In this document: positions 12,190-23,754 of the stretch, piece by piece | Position numbering within the stretch: the first letter of the stretch is position 1 | How the letters are laid out: each line of letters begins with the position of its first letter | NCBI RefSeq assembly: GCF_002865645.1 | Contig: NW_020194575.1 | Span: forward strand, 869,247 to 933,246 | Direction: 5' to 3' | Origin: Hyaloscypha bicolor E | Lineage: Eukaryota > Ascomycota > Leotiomycetes > Helotiales > Hyaloscyphaceae | Length of the DNA stretch: 64,000 nucleotides | Notes under the pieces: generated by a model | The model's input: the letters and a program-made list of their open reading frames with translations, nothing else | The model's database searches: none | Told to the model about the DNA's origin: nothing | Position numbers and translations under genes: made by a program

Positions 12190-15100
12190 ATAGTATTTAT
12201 TATTATATAAATATAATTTTAAAGTATTTATTATTATAATAATAATATTGAAAATAATTCTCGAACTAATATATTAAATAATAAATAATTTAATTAATAT
12301 AATATACTTCTTTTAATTATTATAAGCTCAAATAATAAGTCTTAATTTCTTTAGTTCTTTTTTAATACTCTTATTTTTGATTTTATTAAAGAATCTAAAA
12401 TTAAAAATATATATTTCTTTTAGTATTTAAAATCTAGAAATAATTTTAAATATTTTTTTTTTAAAAAACTAATAACTTTAATTTAATAGAAATTCTTATA
12501 TAAGTTATTATTTTATAAGAATATTATAATATTCGGGTTTTTATAAAAGTATTCTTTATTATACTTTAATAAAATAACGGGAATAATAAGAGAAATTATA
12601 TCTATATTATTTTTAGCTTTATTATAAAATTCAGGTTTAGATTTAAAGCTATTAATATTAACTTTAGTATTTCCTATATAAAAAGGCTTTATAAAAGTTT
12701 AATAAAAATAATATTACTATATAATAAAGCTAGTATATAATTCTTTTTATTAATAGCTATTAGTTTATATAACTTATTTTAATTATCTAATTAATTAATA
12801 TTTCTTTTATATTATATAAAAATATTTAAATTCAATTTTTTTTATAAATATTAATAATACTAGAACTATTTCGGGTATTTAAAGCATTTATTATTTAATA
12901 TTTAATTTAAAGTTTCTGGATTTCTGTTATTATCTTTTTAAAAGCTATTAATTATTATAAAATAATAAATATTAAAGTATTATATTCGATTATTTATAAT
13001 AAAGTATTATAAATTAAAAGAATTAGAATAATATTATTAGGTTTCATAAAATTATTAATAGTTTTAAAAGCTATTTAAAATATAATATTTTTATTAATTT
13101 CATTAATTTTAATTATAATAATAAAATCAAGATATCGGATTAATATATAATAATATTTTATAATTCTAATAAAGTTATAAGCTTTTATAGAAATAATTTT
13201 AATCTTTATATCTATAATATTTATAAGTTAAGCGAATTTTTTACTAGTAAATTACTTTTTAATATTTATTATAATTTAATTAAAGAGGCCTAAATAATTA
13301 TTAATTTAGTATTATTTAAATATATTTCAAATATATATTATATTAATATTTTAAAGCTATTAGCTGGCTTAATATCGAGTATTTTTATTAATAATATAAA
13401 CTATAAGCTTACTAGAAATATAGAAAATATTAATAATAGTAAAATAATTAAAGCTAATATTATTTCTCAAATTAAATTTAAATTATTCGAGTAATTAGCT
13501 AAATTTCTAGTATTATTTATAATATTTTATAAAGTATTTAAAAGCCTTTATATTAATATTATAGCCTCTTTATTCTAATATATTCCGAAATTTATTAATA
13601 AATAAATAACTAAATTAATAATATAAATATTATAATTTAATCTTTATAAAAAACCAGAAATTATAAATAAAGAATTCGAAAATAAAGCTTTATAATATAG
13701 TATTTTAAAATAAGAAAGAATATTTGAAATATAATATTATAAATATATAGTTTCTAGTAAAAGTAATAAGATAATTAGTAAAATTATTAAAATAGATTCC
13801 TAGCTTATTTATATTAGCTAATCTAAATAAAAATAAAGTCTTTAAAAATATAATATAGAATTATATTTACTTAATTAATATATTTAATATTATAGATTTA
13901 ATAAAGAATATAAATCTGATATTAAACTAAATACTAATTTAATTTTTAGTAATTTTATTAAATTTAATACTATTATTAGTTTATTATAAAACTTGAAATT
14001 AGTTTAAACTAGTAATTAAATATTTAAAGGCTCTAGTATTAATTATAATTTCATAAAAGTAATAAATATTATATCTTAATATATTATTAATTATAAAAGT
14101 CTAAATATCTTTTATTAAGGTTTTAATAGGCTTTAAGATATAGTTTTTACTTATTATCTAATATATAAGAAATAGAAAAAGAATATTATTTATAAAAGTA
14201 TTAGTTATAATTATTAGTAAAATAAAAGTAAAAAAAATAGCTAAAAAGCTTTTAATTAAAGTAAAATAGAAATCTAAATAATATTTCTTTTTTTTATCCG
14301 TTTAATAATAAAGCCTTAAAAGTATTATTTATTAGTTTATTTTTATTACTTTTATTTTTTATATTTTTTAATTATAGTAATATATTATATATAAGTATTA
14401 CCAAAATATTTATTAAAATTATAGGTATTTTAAAATCTAAATTAATAGATATTTCTATTTTTAAATCAAGCTATTTTAGTTTTTTATTTCTCTAATATAT
14501 ACTTTTATAAATAATATTCGGGTTTCTTATATATGAAACACGATTTCGAAATATAATTATTATAATTATAGAACTTGAAATAGTTATTATGAATTCTGAA
14601 ATTGCAGCTAAATCTATATTAATAATTTCTGAATAAATAATAGTTTAAAGAATTCTAAGAATAATATTATTAATTAGTAAAAAAGGTTTCGAAATTAGCT
14701 TATTATTTGCTTTAATATATAGTAATAAATAATTAGAGCTTATTAATAGGTTAGTTGAGATTTATAAAAAAGTCTAAAATTATATATTTATATATCCGAG
14801 AACCTTAATAAAAGATAATAATTTTATTATAAAGAAATTTAGTACTTTATAAGTTAGATATAAAATTATATTATAATTAATATAATAATAATAAGGCTTT
14901 TAGTAAAGTAAGCCTTTTAAATAAAGTAATTTTTTTATTATTAATTTAAGCTTAATATTAAATAAATAAATTAAATAAATAAGTTAAATAAATAAGTTAA
15001 ATAAATAATTATTTTATATAAAATAATAATAATTTATTAAATTCAAATCTTTTTTTTATAATAAAAAATTAATAATATTATTATATTTTTAATTAGCTTT

Positions 15101-15450
15101 TATTAAAGCCTTTATAATTTCGGTCTAAATAAAAAACTCGAATAATAATATTTAGCTTATAAATAAATTATTAAATAAGAACTAAATATTATTAAAACTT
15201 GAAAAGCTAAAATAAGAAAGAAAGAAAAAGTATTTAAATATTATAAAATAGCTTTCTTTTATCATATAATAATATCTAAAATACTTTTATATATTGTTTT
15301 TATTTAAAAGATATATATATATAGCCCTTAATATAATATTTAATAATAAGCTAAACTTTAATAGCTTTTTGAGCTTACTATTATTAATTAAACTAAAAAA
15401 TAAATATTAATTAATAGTTTTATATTTATTATTAGTCTTTAATTACTTAT
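12190..15450 (-). mobile_element. Ty1/Copia copy C, partial, minus strand
   Basis: Parallel to 4480-7800 of copy A in the same orientation. For example, the block at 13081-13200 matches 5360-5460, and 12240-12360 matches 4555-4680. The RNase H and 3' LTR end is missing because the copy stops abruptly at copy B's LTR. The right boundary is approximate. No intact frame remains. Confidence 0.6.
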
Positions 15451-17150
15451 AATAATATATATTAATTAATTTTAAAAAGTTTATTAAAAGTAGAAACAAA
15501 TATAATATAATAATAATCTTTATTTATTATTTAAATATATATTTTATTATAATTTTTATTTGAAATATAATTATAATTAAAAAGCTAATATTTCTTTTTC
15601 TTATTTATATTATATATTAAATAAGTATTTTAAAGATTATAATATTTAATTATAGCTTATAACTTATATTAATATAAAGTTTAAATTATTAATTATTATA
15701 AAAATAACTAATATAAAGAAATAATAATAATTAATTACTAGTAAATAACTTTAGTTTAATAAAACTATAAACTAGTTTTTCTTTTAATAAAAAGAGCTAT
15801 AAAAGTAATATATTATTTAAGCTAATAAATATTAGAAAAATAATTATTTAAATTACAAGCTAGCTTATTAAATAAAAAGCTTATATAAGATTCTAAAATA
15901 TCTTAAATATCTTTTTAAGCCTAAATTATTAGTATTAATAGAATTATATTTTATATTTTATATAAAGAAATTATATAAAAATTTAATTAATTTTTTTTAA
16001 ATATATAGAATTAGTACTTTTATTAATAAATTAGAAAATAAAGAAATAAAATATAAAGTTTAAAAATACTAGTAATGAAACTATTTTATAAAAAGCTTAA
16101 ATATTAAATATAATAAAAAAAATCAAATCTAGAATAATATTCGAATTCTTTATTAAATAATAGCTCTTTAATTCTTTAAAACTTTTATATTAAAAACATT
16201 AAAAAGCTAAAATTACTTTAAAACTTAGAATATTAACTAAATTATATTAAATAAATAGACAGTCTTTAAAATAAAAGCTATAGCTTTTATTATATAATAA
16301 CTAAAATATATAATTTTCAAAATTATAATATAAATTTTCGAAATTTGAAAATAAGCTTATTTTAAGAAAAAAAGTAATATTATAATTATTATATTATATA
16401 ATACTAGTAAGAATTAAATTAAAACTAGCTAAATATATAAAGTTAAAATCAAAAAATAAAATTAAGGTTATATATTATAATTTTATTTAATAAATATATA
16501 AGCTTATAGATAATTTGAAATTATTTTATTTTAAGCTTCTTTTAAAAAATTCTTTTTTTGACTTTAAATTATTAAAATAAGAATAATTTAATTATATTTT
16601 TCAAGCCCTAAATGTTATACTTATATTATTATTTCCTTATAAAATTATATTAAATTAAAAAATATAAATTTAATATAAGTATTATAAATTTTGTTTTTTT
16701 ATTTAAACTATTCTTTATATTAAAAAATATTTCTTATTTTCATAAAGAGCTTATATATATTTAAAGAAATATATATAATTATAAAAGGAAATTTAAACTT
16801 ATTTATTTACTTATATAATATTCTATTATTATATACTTTATATATATAAACTCGCTTACTATTCATTATTATTTTTTAGCTTTAAATTCCTATATTTCAT
16901 TATAATAATTTAAAACAAGTTTTATAATATATAATAAATTTAATATTATATATTATTATTAGATTTAATTAACTTAAAAGTATTCTTTTAATTAGCTAAT
17001 TTTTACTTTTTAAGCTCGGTTTATTAAACTCTAGTAATTATACTCTTATATATATTTATTTACTTATTATTCTTTATTCTCTTTTTTTCTTCTTCTCTTC
17101 TTAGCTTTAGTTTTATAATATGAGCAAGATTTAGCAAATTATAGATATTA
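15450..17150. repeat. AT-rich RIP-type block, unidentified relics
   Basis: Over 80 percent A/T by eye with stops in all frames. I cannot assign it to the Copia family or to another element. It ends near 17100, where composition becomes gene-like. Confidence 0.5.
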
Positions 17151-17594
17151 TATTATTGCCGACTTATTTGTGCCTTATGTCTCTTACGTGCCTTCACATA
17201 AAGAAGGGAAAGAAAGAGCGGTTCCCAGAACCCCTATTTCAGTGCCCATAAGATTAACATCCGCAACTGTTCCGAGTCTTAGACCAAACAAGAAAAGGGG
17301 CTTGGTGAGCACGTGTCGCCCTAGCTAGATGACTGGGCGTCACGCGATTGGCGCACCGGTGCCGATAGCTGGTGCCGATAGTTGGTGCCGATGCGATCAT
17401 TCTGTTTTGCGACCCTTTACATATTTTGCTGTTTGCATACAATAGCTATGTCTTGGTTCTGCTCTGTACTTCTAGGACGCCTTCCTAAAGCTACATTTCT
17501 AGGTGTGTTTTTCGTCAACCTAAGAGCCATTTCCCTAGGAACTATTCTCTTCAATATTCGACATCAACCCCCAAAAATCTGCGGAGACACAACA

Positions 17595-19949
17595 ATGAGA
17601 CTTATTCACACAGAGAAGCGTGAAGTCCACGATTTCCTGGATGCTCTTAGCATCCCACGATATGTGGCTCTTTCATACTCCTGGGCAGCGGACGAAGTTG
17701 GACGCGGGGATCTGAGAGACACCAGTCTGGCTTCCGAGAAGTTAAGCCTCCAGAAACTCAAGGAATTCTGTCGAGAAGCTGGTAATCTCAGCTTCGAATG
17801 GCTTTGGGTTGATACTGTATGTGTGGATCGTTCCTCGACTGCAGAGCTCTCTGAAGCTATAAACTCGATGTTCAAGTGGTTTCGACAAAGCGGTGCTTGC
17901 ATTGTCTATCTCAGCGACGTTGACTATGTTGGCAATGTGCAAGAGCAAGAGAAGAATATTCGACAGAGCCGGTGGATGCGAAGATCTTGGACTCTTCAGG
18001 AACTCATCGCCCCCAAGAACATGTATTTTTATGCCGCAAACTGGATGATGATAGGCACGAAAGAGTCTCTTTTACCTCTTCTCTCCGAAGTCACTCAGGT
18101 TGACAAAGCTGTCTTGGAGAATGCAGACCATCTCTCGGATTACTCCATCGGAAGGATAATGTCCTGGGCTGCGAATCGCGAGGCTCGACGAGTTGAGGAT
18201 ATCGCATATTCACTACTTGGCCTATTTGGAGTGAGTATGCCCGTCATATACGGCGAAGGGCATACGGCGTTTACACGACTACAAGAAAAGATCTTCCAGA
18301 GAACAGACGACGCTACTTTGTTTGCCTGGCAGTCATCCAACAGCAATCATATGTACCGTGGCCTATTTGCACAATCTCCTTTTGAATTCGCTCATTTTGC
18401 TACTCGATCAAATGGGACTCCACTCCGGATTCATGGCGATGTGTACTTCAGCCATGGCGGTGTTACAATCGAGAGTGACTTCAGAGTCCTGGCAGGAGTG
18501 GAACGAGACTTGGTTCTCTTACTGTGGGATGAAACACTCTCCGACGACAGACCATACTTCGGAATAGTCTTCCATGACTGTGACGGTCGTTTCGTGCGTC
18601 CTGCTCCACAGCTAATCTTAAGTCACCCTGACTTACCGAAACAAGCAAAAAGGATTCGAATACAGTGCGAAGTAGATCTCAGAAGTTCTATCGGATGTGC
18701 CAAAGAGCTAGCTCGGTTTAGTGCAGATCTAAATGCATTTAAGACAGCAAGCGGGGCAAATACAAGCAGGCCAACTGGCTCACTTGACCGATCTATCCTT
18801 CCATTAAGTTACAACAACATTAGCCACGAAACCAAGTCGACAGATCATGGGATCGCTTGGCTTACTACTGGATCGAACATAGGTAATAGAGTTTTCGGCC
18901 GTGGATTAGCATTAGGGGGGACTTTTAATCAAGGCCAGAACAACAGCGCTCTCTCGGTACAGAAGCACAGGACTATATCCGAGGGTCAAGTTACCGGCAG
19001 GCCCGAGGCGGACTGTCAGTCGAATCACGGTCACAAATCGCCCTACCCCTTTATTCCTGACGCCTTCGAGGCGAGTGACAACGACTCCCCCTACGAAGAC
19101 GCGGATATCTTTATCTTGTCACCTCCTGATGTTCCCAAATTAAACACAGAACACGCATTCGCCGCAATCAAGAATGACCTTGCCAGTTTCGCACGAGCGG
19201 AATTCTCCACTACTGAGTCGCAACCTACACAGCTCACGGGCAAGCGCGCAGGAGGCACAGGAGTTTTGTCAGTGAGCAAGCGCCGCAAGTCCACGCCTGA
19301 CTCCCACATCGCGGTGGAATATCTTACAGACTCGGAGGACGAAGATGCCGTCGTCATCAACAACCAGCAGCCGTCGATGGAGCGCAGCTTCCATTGTCCT
19401 TACTACGTTCACCAACCGCGCGGCCATCAATCTTGCTTGACACGCGCGGATCTCCGGGACGTCAGGGACGTCAAACAGCACCTGTGGTTCGCCCACCGCC
19501 GCAGCCCCTTCTGCCCCATATGCGGCGACTTCTTTCCAACTACAGCCGACTGCGACCAGCACATCAGGGCGCGGTCGTGCACGGTACGGACAGTGCCAGA
19601 CATAGAAGGCATATCTATAGAGCAGATGAAGCTGCTTGCACGCCGCCTTAATGCGGAACTCTCACAGGAGGAGAAATGGTTCGCCGTCTGGGACGTGGTC
19701 TTTCCGGAGGTGCCACGGCCGCCCCAGGCACGTCTGTCAGCGCCACTCGAATCTGACGTGTGTCGCCTGCGGGACTACTGGGCGCGCCAGGGGAGGCAGG
19801 TGATTGCGAAATTCCTGGAGGATAGGGGCCTGACTAACGACTACGAGATGGAGGACGAGGAGCGGAGCCTAGAGGCCTTGTACATTGCGGTGCTGAACCA
19901 GATAATCGATGAGATGGTTGAGGAGCCCCGAGAGCCCTGGGGGCGCTGA
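17595..19949 (+). CDS. HET-domain protein with C-terminal zinc-finger module
   Basis: This is a single-exon frame of 784 codons. I chose the ATG at 17595 because the HET domain begins at once (MRLIHTEKREV, like HET-E-type proteins); the frame stays open upstream to 17382, but that part is hydrophobic and unlike the family. HET motifs in order are YVALSYSW (residues 23-30), WLWVDTVCVD (69-78), AINSMFKWF (88-96), YLSDV (105-109), WTLQELIAP (132-140), and EDIAYSLLGLFGVSMPVIYGEG (201-222). HET domains trigger cell death on non-self recognition in fungi. A long variable middle follows. Residues from about 601 to 705 hold Cys/His pairs (C-x12-C, H-x4-H, C-x2-C, H-x5-C) and a WFAVWDVVFP block shared with the two neighbouring genes. 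There is no NACHT or repeat domain, so the partner and trigger are unknown. The gene is convergent with the next one. Confidence 0.9.
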   Translation: MRLIHTEKREVHDFLDALSIPRYVALSYSWAADEVGRGDLRDTSLASEKLSLQKLKEFCREAGNLSFEWLWVDTVCVDRSSTAELSEAINSMFKWFRQSGACIVYLSDVDYVGNVQEQEKNIRQSRWMRRSWTLQELIAPKNMYFYAANWMMIGTKESLLPLLSEVTQVDKAVLENADHLSDYSIGRIMSWAANREARRVEDIAYSLLGLFGVSMPVIYGEGHTAFTRLQEKIFQRTDDATLFAWQSSNSNHMYRGLFAQSPFEFAHFATRSNGTPLRIHGDVYFSHGGVTIESDFRVLAGVERDLVLLLWDETLSDDRPYFGIVFHDCDGRFVRPAPQLILSHPDLPKQAKRIRIQCEVDLRSSIGCAKELARFSADLNAFKTASGANTSRPTGSLDRSILPLSYNNISHETKSTDHGIAWLTTGSNIGNRVFGRGLALGGTFNQGQNNSALSVQKHRTISEGQVTGRPEADCQSNHGHKSPYPFIPDAFEASDNDSPYEDADIFILSPPDVPKLNTEHAFAAIKNDLASFARAEFSTTESQPTQLTGKRAGGTGVLSVSKRRKSTPDSHIAVEYLTDSEDEDAVVINNQQPSMERSFHCPYYVHQPRGHQSCLTRADLRDVRDVKQHLWFAHRRSPFCPICGDFFPTTADCDQHIRARSCTVRTVPDIEGISIEQMKLLARRLNAELSQEEKWFAVWDVVFPEVPRPPQARLSAPLESDVCRLRDYWARQGRQVIAKFLEDRGLTNDYEMEDEERSLEALYIAVLNQIIDEMVEEPREPWGR

Positions 19950-20449
19950 GCGTTGTGATGTTCTGGATACCGGCGACGTGGACATTGGGATGTCATGATT
20001 GGAGGCAAATCATGATTTGTGAATCTCCCGATTTAGATGATAGGTTCAATCTTGTGATCTTGTACTGATTGTGACGGCAGGTTGCCCATTACTATTAGGA
20101 CGTGGTCTGGAGCCTCTCAGCCTTGGAAGTCATCCATTATTCTACTGAGAATATTATGAATTGATCCCGCGGACTGCAGATAAAAATAAGGGTTTAAGGT
20201 GCGACCGTATGCGGATACTTGTTTGAGATTGACTCAAAGAGGTGCTAAATGAGATATTTTGAAAGTGATCTGGGTGTCAAGCAACTTTCACGCCTGGACC
20301 TAATATTCTTGCCATTTAAGGAGTTCCTTTCGCAGGCAACCTTATTAAAGCAAATTTTGTGTGTAACAAAAGTAAATAAAAAAATAGTGTGTTCTAAACT
20401 CAAGTAGCCCCTTAACTTCCTTTTCGAAATGTGAAAGTTTCCTCGGCGC
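19950..20449. other. Intergenic region between convergent genes
   Basis: About 500 bp separate the stop of the HET gene from the stop of the minus-strand zinc-finger gene. It presumably holds both 3' untranslated regions. No other gene or repeat is seen. Confidence 0.6.
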
Positions 20450-21511
20450 CTAATAACTCTGGAAAAGAGAGTCAAATTGAGTGTTCATATCAAAGGGTGA
20501 ACTAAAATAAAACGCTTCTTCGGGACTAAATTGACCAAGCACCTCTCCAACAACCTCGTCAGGCGCAAATTGCGGTCCCGAATCAGGCAATTGAAATGAA
20601 TTCCTGCGGCTCACGCGCGACGTTTCCATGCTCTGCGCGTCCAGTCCCGTATTCGATGACGAGCCCTGTTCGGAAGCAGTGCTATCTATTGACTCCGCAA
20701 ATTGATCAAAGACGGTGTTCATGATAGCGCTGATGCTTCTCTGGTCGACACAATTGAAGTGGCCGATGATCCCGGACCGCCGTGTGTTCCAGAGTGCGCG
20801 AAGCAGCGGTGTCACCTCCTCAAAGTAGTTGCCTACGAAAACGGATTCAGGCTTGGCCTCGCCGGGGAAAATGATGTCGAACGTCTCGTACCACTGGTCT
20901 TCCAGGCGCTTACTCCGGTTGACGTACATTGTAAGGGCTTTCTTCTGCTGTTCGGTGATCCCGTCATACTGCGGGTCGGTACACATCTGGCAACTCGCCG
21001 GCCGAGTGTGCACGTCGCGATCAGAGGCGGTAGAAAAGACTTGGAAGCACCGGGAGCAGTAGAATTCGGGCTTGCTATGCTTCCGGTGGAGGTGCTGCTT
21101 GACGTCTTTGATCCGCCGGAGCTGATAACTCAGGCAAACTTGGTACTTGAGAGGATCTCTTTTATAGAAGGGACATCCTAGGCACTGGTTTCGCGGTTCT
21201 TCGCATTCATGACGTTGCCGTTTAGTAGAAGATTCGTCGTCGTCGCAATCTGAGCCGCTGCCTCGAGAGAAGGCCATGCTACGAGGTTTCCTTTTTGGTA
21301 GAGGTGATTGTGCTCCTGGGTGTGTCGAAGCACCTGGCTTTTGTAGTGAACTGCTATCTTGCACAGAGGTATGATCTGGAGACTGCGTAGTTTGGCCGTT
21401 TTCCAGAGGACTCCCGTCCTCCATAGACCCAGATTCCACCACTCTGGAGTCAGGACTATGGATAGACGCAGGAGGACTCGGGTAAGATGTCTCGCTCGGA
21501 TGGTTATCCAT
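20450..21511 (-). CDS. Zinc-finger-module protein, HET-neighbour paralogue
   Basis: A single-exon protein of 353 residues. The frame is open two codons further upstream, but that codon is TTG, so ATG at 21511 is the start. Residues 1-105 are Ser/Pro-rich and disordered, with basic clusters PKRKPR and TKRQR that could be nuclear localisation signals. The module starts at Cys113: CPFYKRDP, C-x12-C, a DVKQHLHRKH helix with H-x4-H, then C-x2-C and H-x5-C, GITEQQ, and a DQWYETFDIIFP block. This matches the C-terminus of the HET gene and the third gene at 23755-25468. The C-terminal 100 residues are again Ser/Gln-rich and acidic. A DNA- or protein-binding nuclear role is plausible but inferred. I know no named function for this family. 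Confidence 0.85.
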   Translation of the reverse strand: MDNHPSETSYPSPPASIHSPDSRVVESGSMEDGSPLENGQTTQSPDHTSVQDSSSLQKPGASTHPGAQSPLPKRKPRSMAFSRGSGSDCDDDESSTKRQRHECEEPRNQCLGCPFYKRDPLKYQVCLSYQLRRIKDVKQHLHRKHSKPEFYCSRCFQVFSTASDRDVHTRPASCQMCTDPQYDGITEQQKKALTMYVNRSKRLEDQWYETFDIIFPGEAKPESVFVGNYFEEVTPLLRALWNTRRSGIIGHFNCVDQRSISAIMNTVFDQFAESIDSTASEQGSSSNTGLDAQSMETSRVSRRNSFQLPDSGPQFAPDEVVGEVLGQFSPEEAFYFSSPFDMNTQFDSLFQSY

Positions 21512-23754
21512 TAGCAAAGATACAACACAACGATCGGCTAGTGAATGCTCGACCTACGCCCTCTGGATCTTAGCAATACTATTCTAGTTTCTTGTGGAAG
21601 CTCCTATGATCATACATTTTTGCACGGTTTCCTCCTTCCTTTTGACGTCATGCCGTAGCTGCGCTTTCTCATATTTACCTTGATTTCATCGGGATTGAAG
21701 TGGCTGTCTGCAGATTTGACGAACGAAGATTGGAGATGGGGTGGATCTCATTTCAACATTTCGACAGAGGGTAGTTCACACGGTTGAATTCAACAATTTG
21801 ACAAATTTTTACAAGTTGCTAGGAGGGGCAGTTACCCACTTGTAGATATCCTGGTCTGATGACAAGGGGGCAGCGTGAGTAAATGGATTGGTTGCCTAGT
21901 TCTGTTCGCCTGGTTTCAAGGTGAAATCCGTTATCTCCGTCATGATGGCTCATTTAAGAAACACGCAGAGCACACGCAAGGGGCTTGATCCAGCAACTCT
22001 TTCGGAGACCAGGGGAGCGTTGAGGAGGCGAAAGATGTGGTCAAATGGAGCCCAGAATTTGCTCCACCTGCGCTAAGGATGGGGTTTTGACCGTAGCATG
22101 GCCAATAAAACCCCATTTCTGGCGTAAACCCTCCATATTTACACGCCGAAAGAGTTTATAACACGCTAGCTACAGTAAAGAAGGGAACTATAGTGAGTAA
22201 CAAGAGCATAGGTTCATTTCTTGTCTCAGGCTCCCGATCCCCTGAGGTCCGAGGAATGATTGGTCCTGCTAAGTATGACAGTCGTTTTATATTGTCAAAT
22301 CGGCACCTGTGACAGACTTAGGACCTAAAATAGCCAACTTTACTGGCCCGAAGTGGCTCCGATCATTCCTAACCTACGCAGCTGCGTACCTCGCGAAACT
22401 GCACTTTGATGGCGGGAGCTGGTTGCTGTGTCGGGTAGCCAATGGTATACCCCTGTTGGTCTCAAGTGTTCACTACCCAACTGCGTAGGTGTTGGAACAA
22501 GTGAGCCCAGGCGTAGCGCACCCACTGCCATCCACAATTGGCGCGGCCCACACTGATCTGGGATCCTTGTCGCTATCGAGTTGACAAGCAGCGTCTCACC
22601 GCCCCTCCCCTCCGCGGTGGCATTGTATGTTGTGTGTGCCTGACCGTATGATAATACCGCGGTGAAGAAACTCGTGTAACGAGTGATTCCCCTTTGGGCG
22701 GTTGCTGCAGGTGGCTGCCGCCCACAGCTACGAGCTTGCTGGTTGCCAAACTCTGGATGGCGCAGGGCAGACCTGTTTGGCAGACTCGACGGCATGATTA
22801 GGTTTGGCAAGGCGCTTAGGGTATGCAGCACAGCACCGAAGAACAGCTCTTTAATCATATCACGTATGGTATTAGCCCCCACGTTCGTAAATCCGTACAA
22901 TAGCCTCTCATTCAGAAGATATCCAACTTCCCGCTGGGGACAAGTTACGTATACTCCAGCGATGGTTGTGAGATCAATGACTGGCTGGAGGGTCCAACGC
23001 TTTGCTTTGCTTCATGGAGGCTGTCGCTGAAGAAGTAGAGGCTTCTGACGGCCAGGGTGTGGTTGATTGGTGAGTGGGGGTCCTTCTGCCAAAGACTTAG
23101 GCTTTGGCTTGTAGGTCGCTTTCAGACTGCTGAACTTGGGAGTTGTTACCACGTCAAGCCCTGATTCTCTTTGCAAAACCGTCACCTCGTTCGGCCGCCT
23201 GTATGGCTCATTGTGGCTTGGGTGCTCGCCATGATGATGGAATCACCGAGGCGAAAAGATCAGTGTATAATCCTCATCATTACTGCTACTGCTACTGCTA
23301 CTGATTCAGTGAGCGAGTGTTTTCCTACACACTTGCGTACTCGTCCATGAATACGGTACTGGCGGAAATAATTTCCGAGCAACAATTCTGCGTAGCTCCG
23401 GCCATCTCATGAATGGCATAGTCGGCATGTGATCTGGCCTTCCCAGTGCGAACTTTGCGAACTCTCCTGCGCCCCAGCGGTGGTTCGTGAGGCTCAAGAC
23501 GGGCCTGCAGTCAGTCACATACTTGCGCCCCTTGAACCGACATTTCAATCCGGCCGGTGCCCCCGAATCCCCAGCCGCCGCGCCAGCATCCTTTAAGACT
23601 GCAGCCTCACCGACTTCAACCAGCCCCTCGTCATCTTTCGATATTTCTTCTTCGTCGGCCGCATTCAAAGCATTTTGTGCAAACGATTAGATCCCATCAA
23701 CACTTTCAAGCGGCTTTCTCCTCACGTGCCGTCGCTCCTCTCCATGAGGCACAA
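21512..23754. other. Intergenic region, no supported gene
   Basis: Composition is normal but no frame has a recognisable domain. A minus frame at 22340-22900 and a plus frame at 22683-23030 overlap each other and begin with non-ATG codons. A minus frame at 23306-23668 has an acidic start (EEEISKDDEGLVEVGE) but no ATG and a stop shortly upstream, so it could at best be an internal exon or a relic. A short (CTACTG)-type repeat lies at 23279-23304. The region probably includes the promoters of the two diverging zinc-finger genes. Confidence 0.45.

Noticed and set aside
590..17100. Mitochondrial DNA inserted in the nucleus as the cause of the AT-rich block
   Set aside because: Retrotransposon reverse transcriptase, RNase H and LTRs are readable, and stops fit C-to-T change. 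No mitochondrial gene or tRNA was recognised.
17382..17594. N-terminal extension of the HET protein with a hydrophobic stretch resembling a signal or membrane segment
   Set aside because: HET domains start at or near the initiator Met, and the ATG at 17595 has a good context and starts the domain directly. The upstream 71 codons are best read as leader sequence.
22340..22900. 186-codon minus-strand gene
   Set aside because: The first codon is TTG, no domain is recognisable, and an overlapping plus frame is equally long in part; judged chance.
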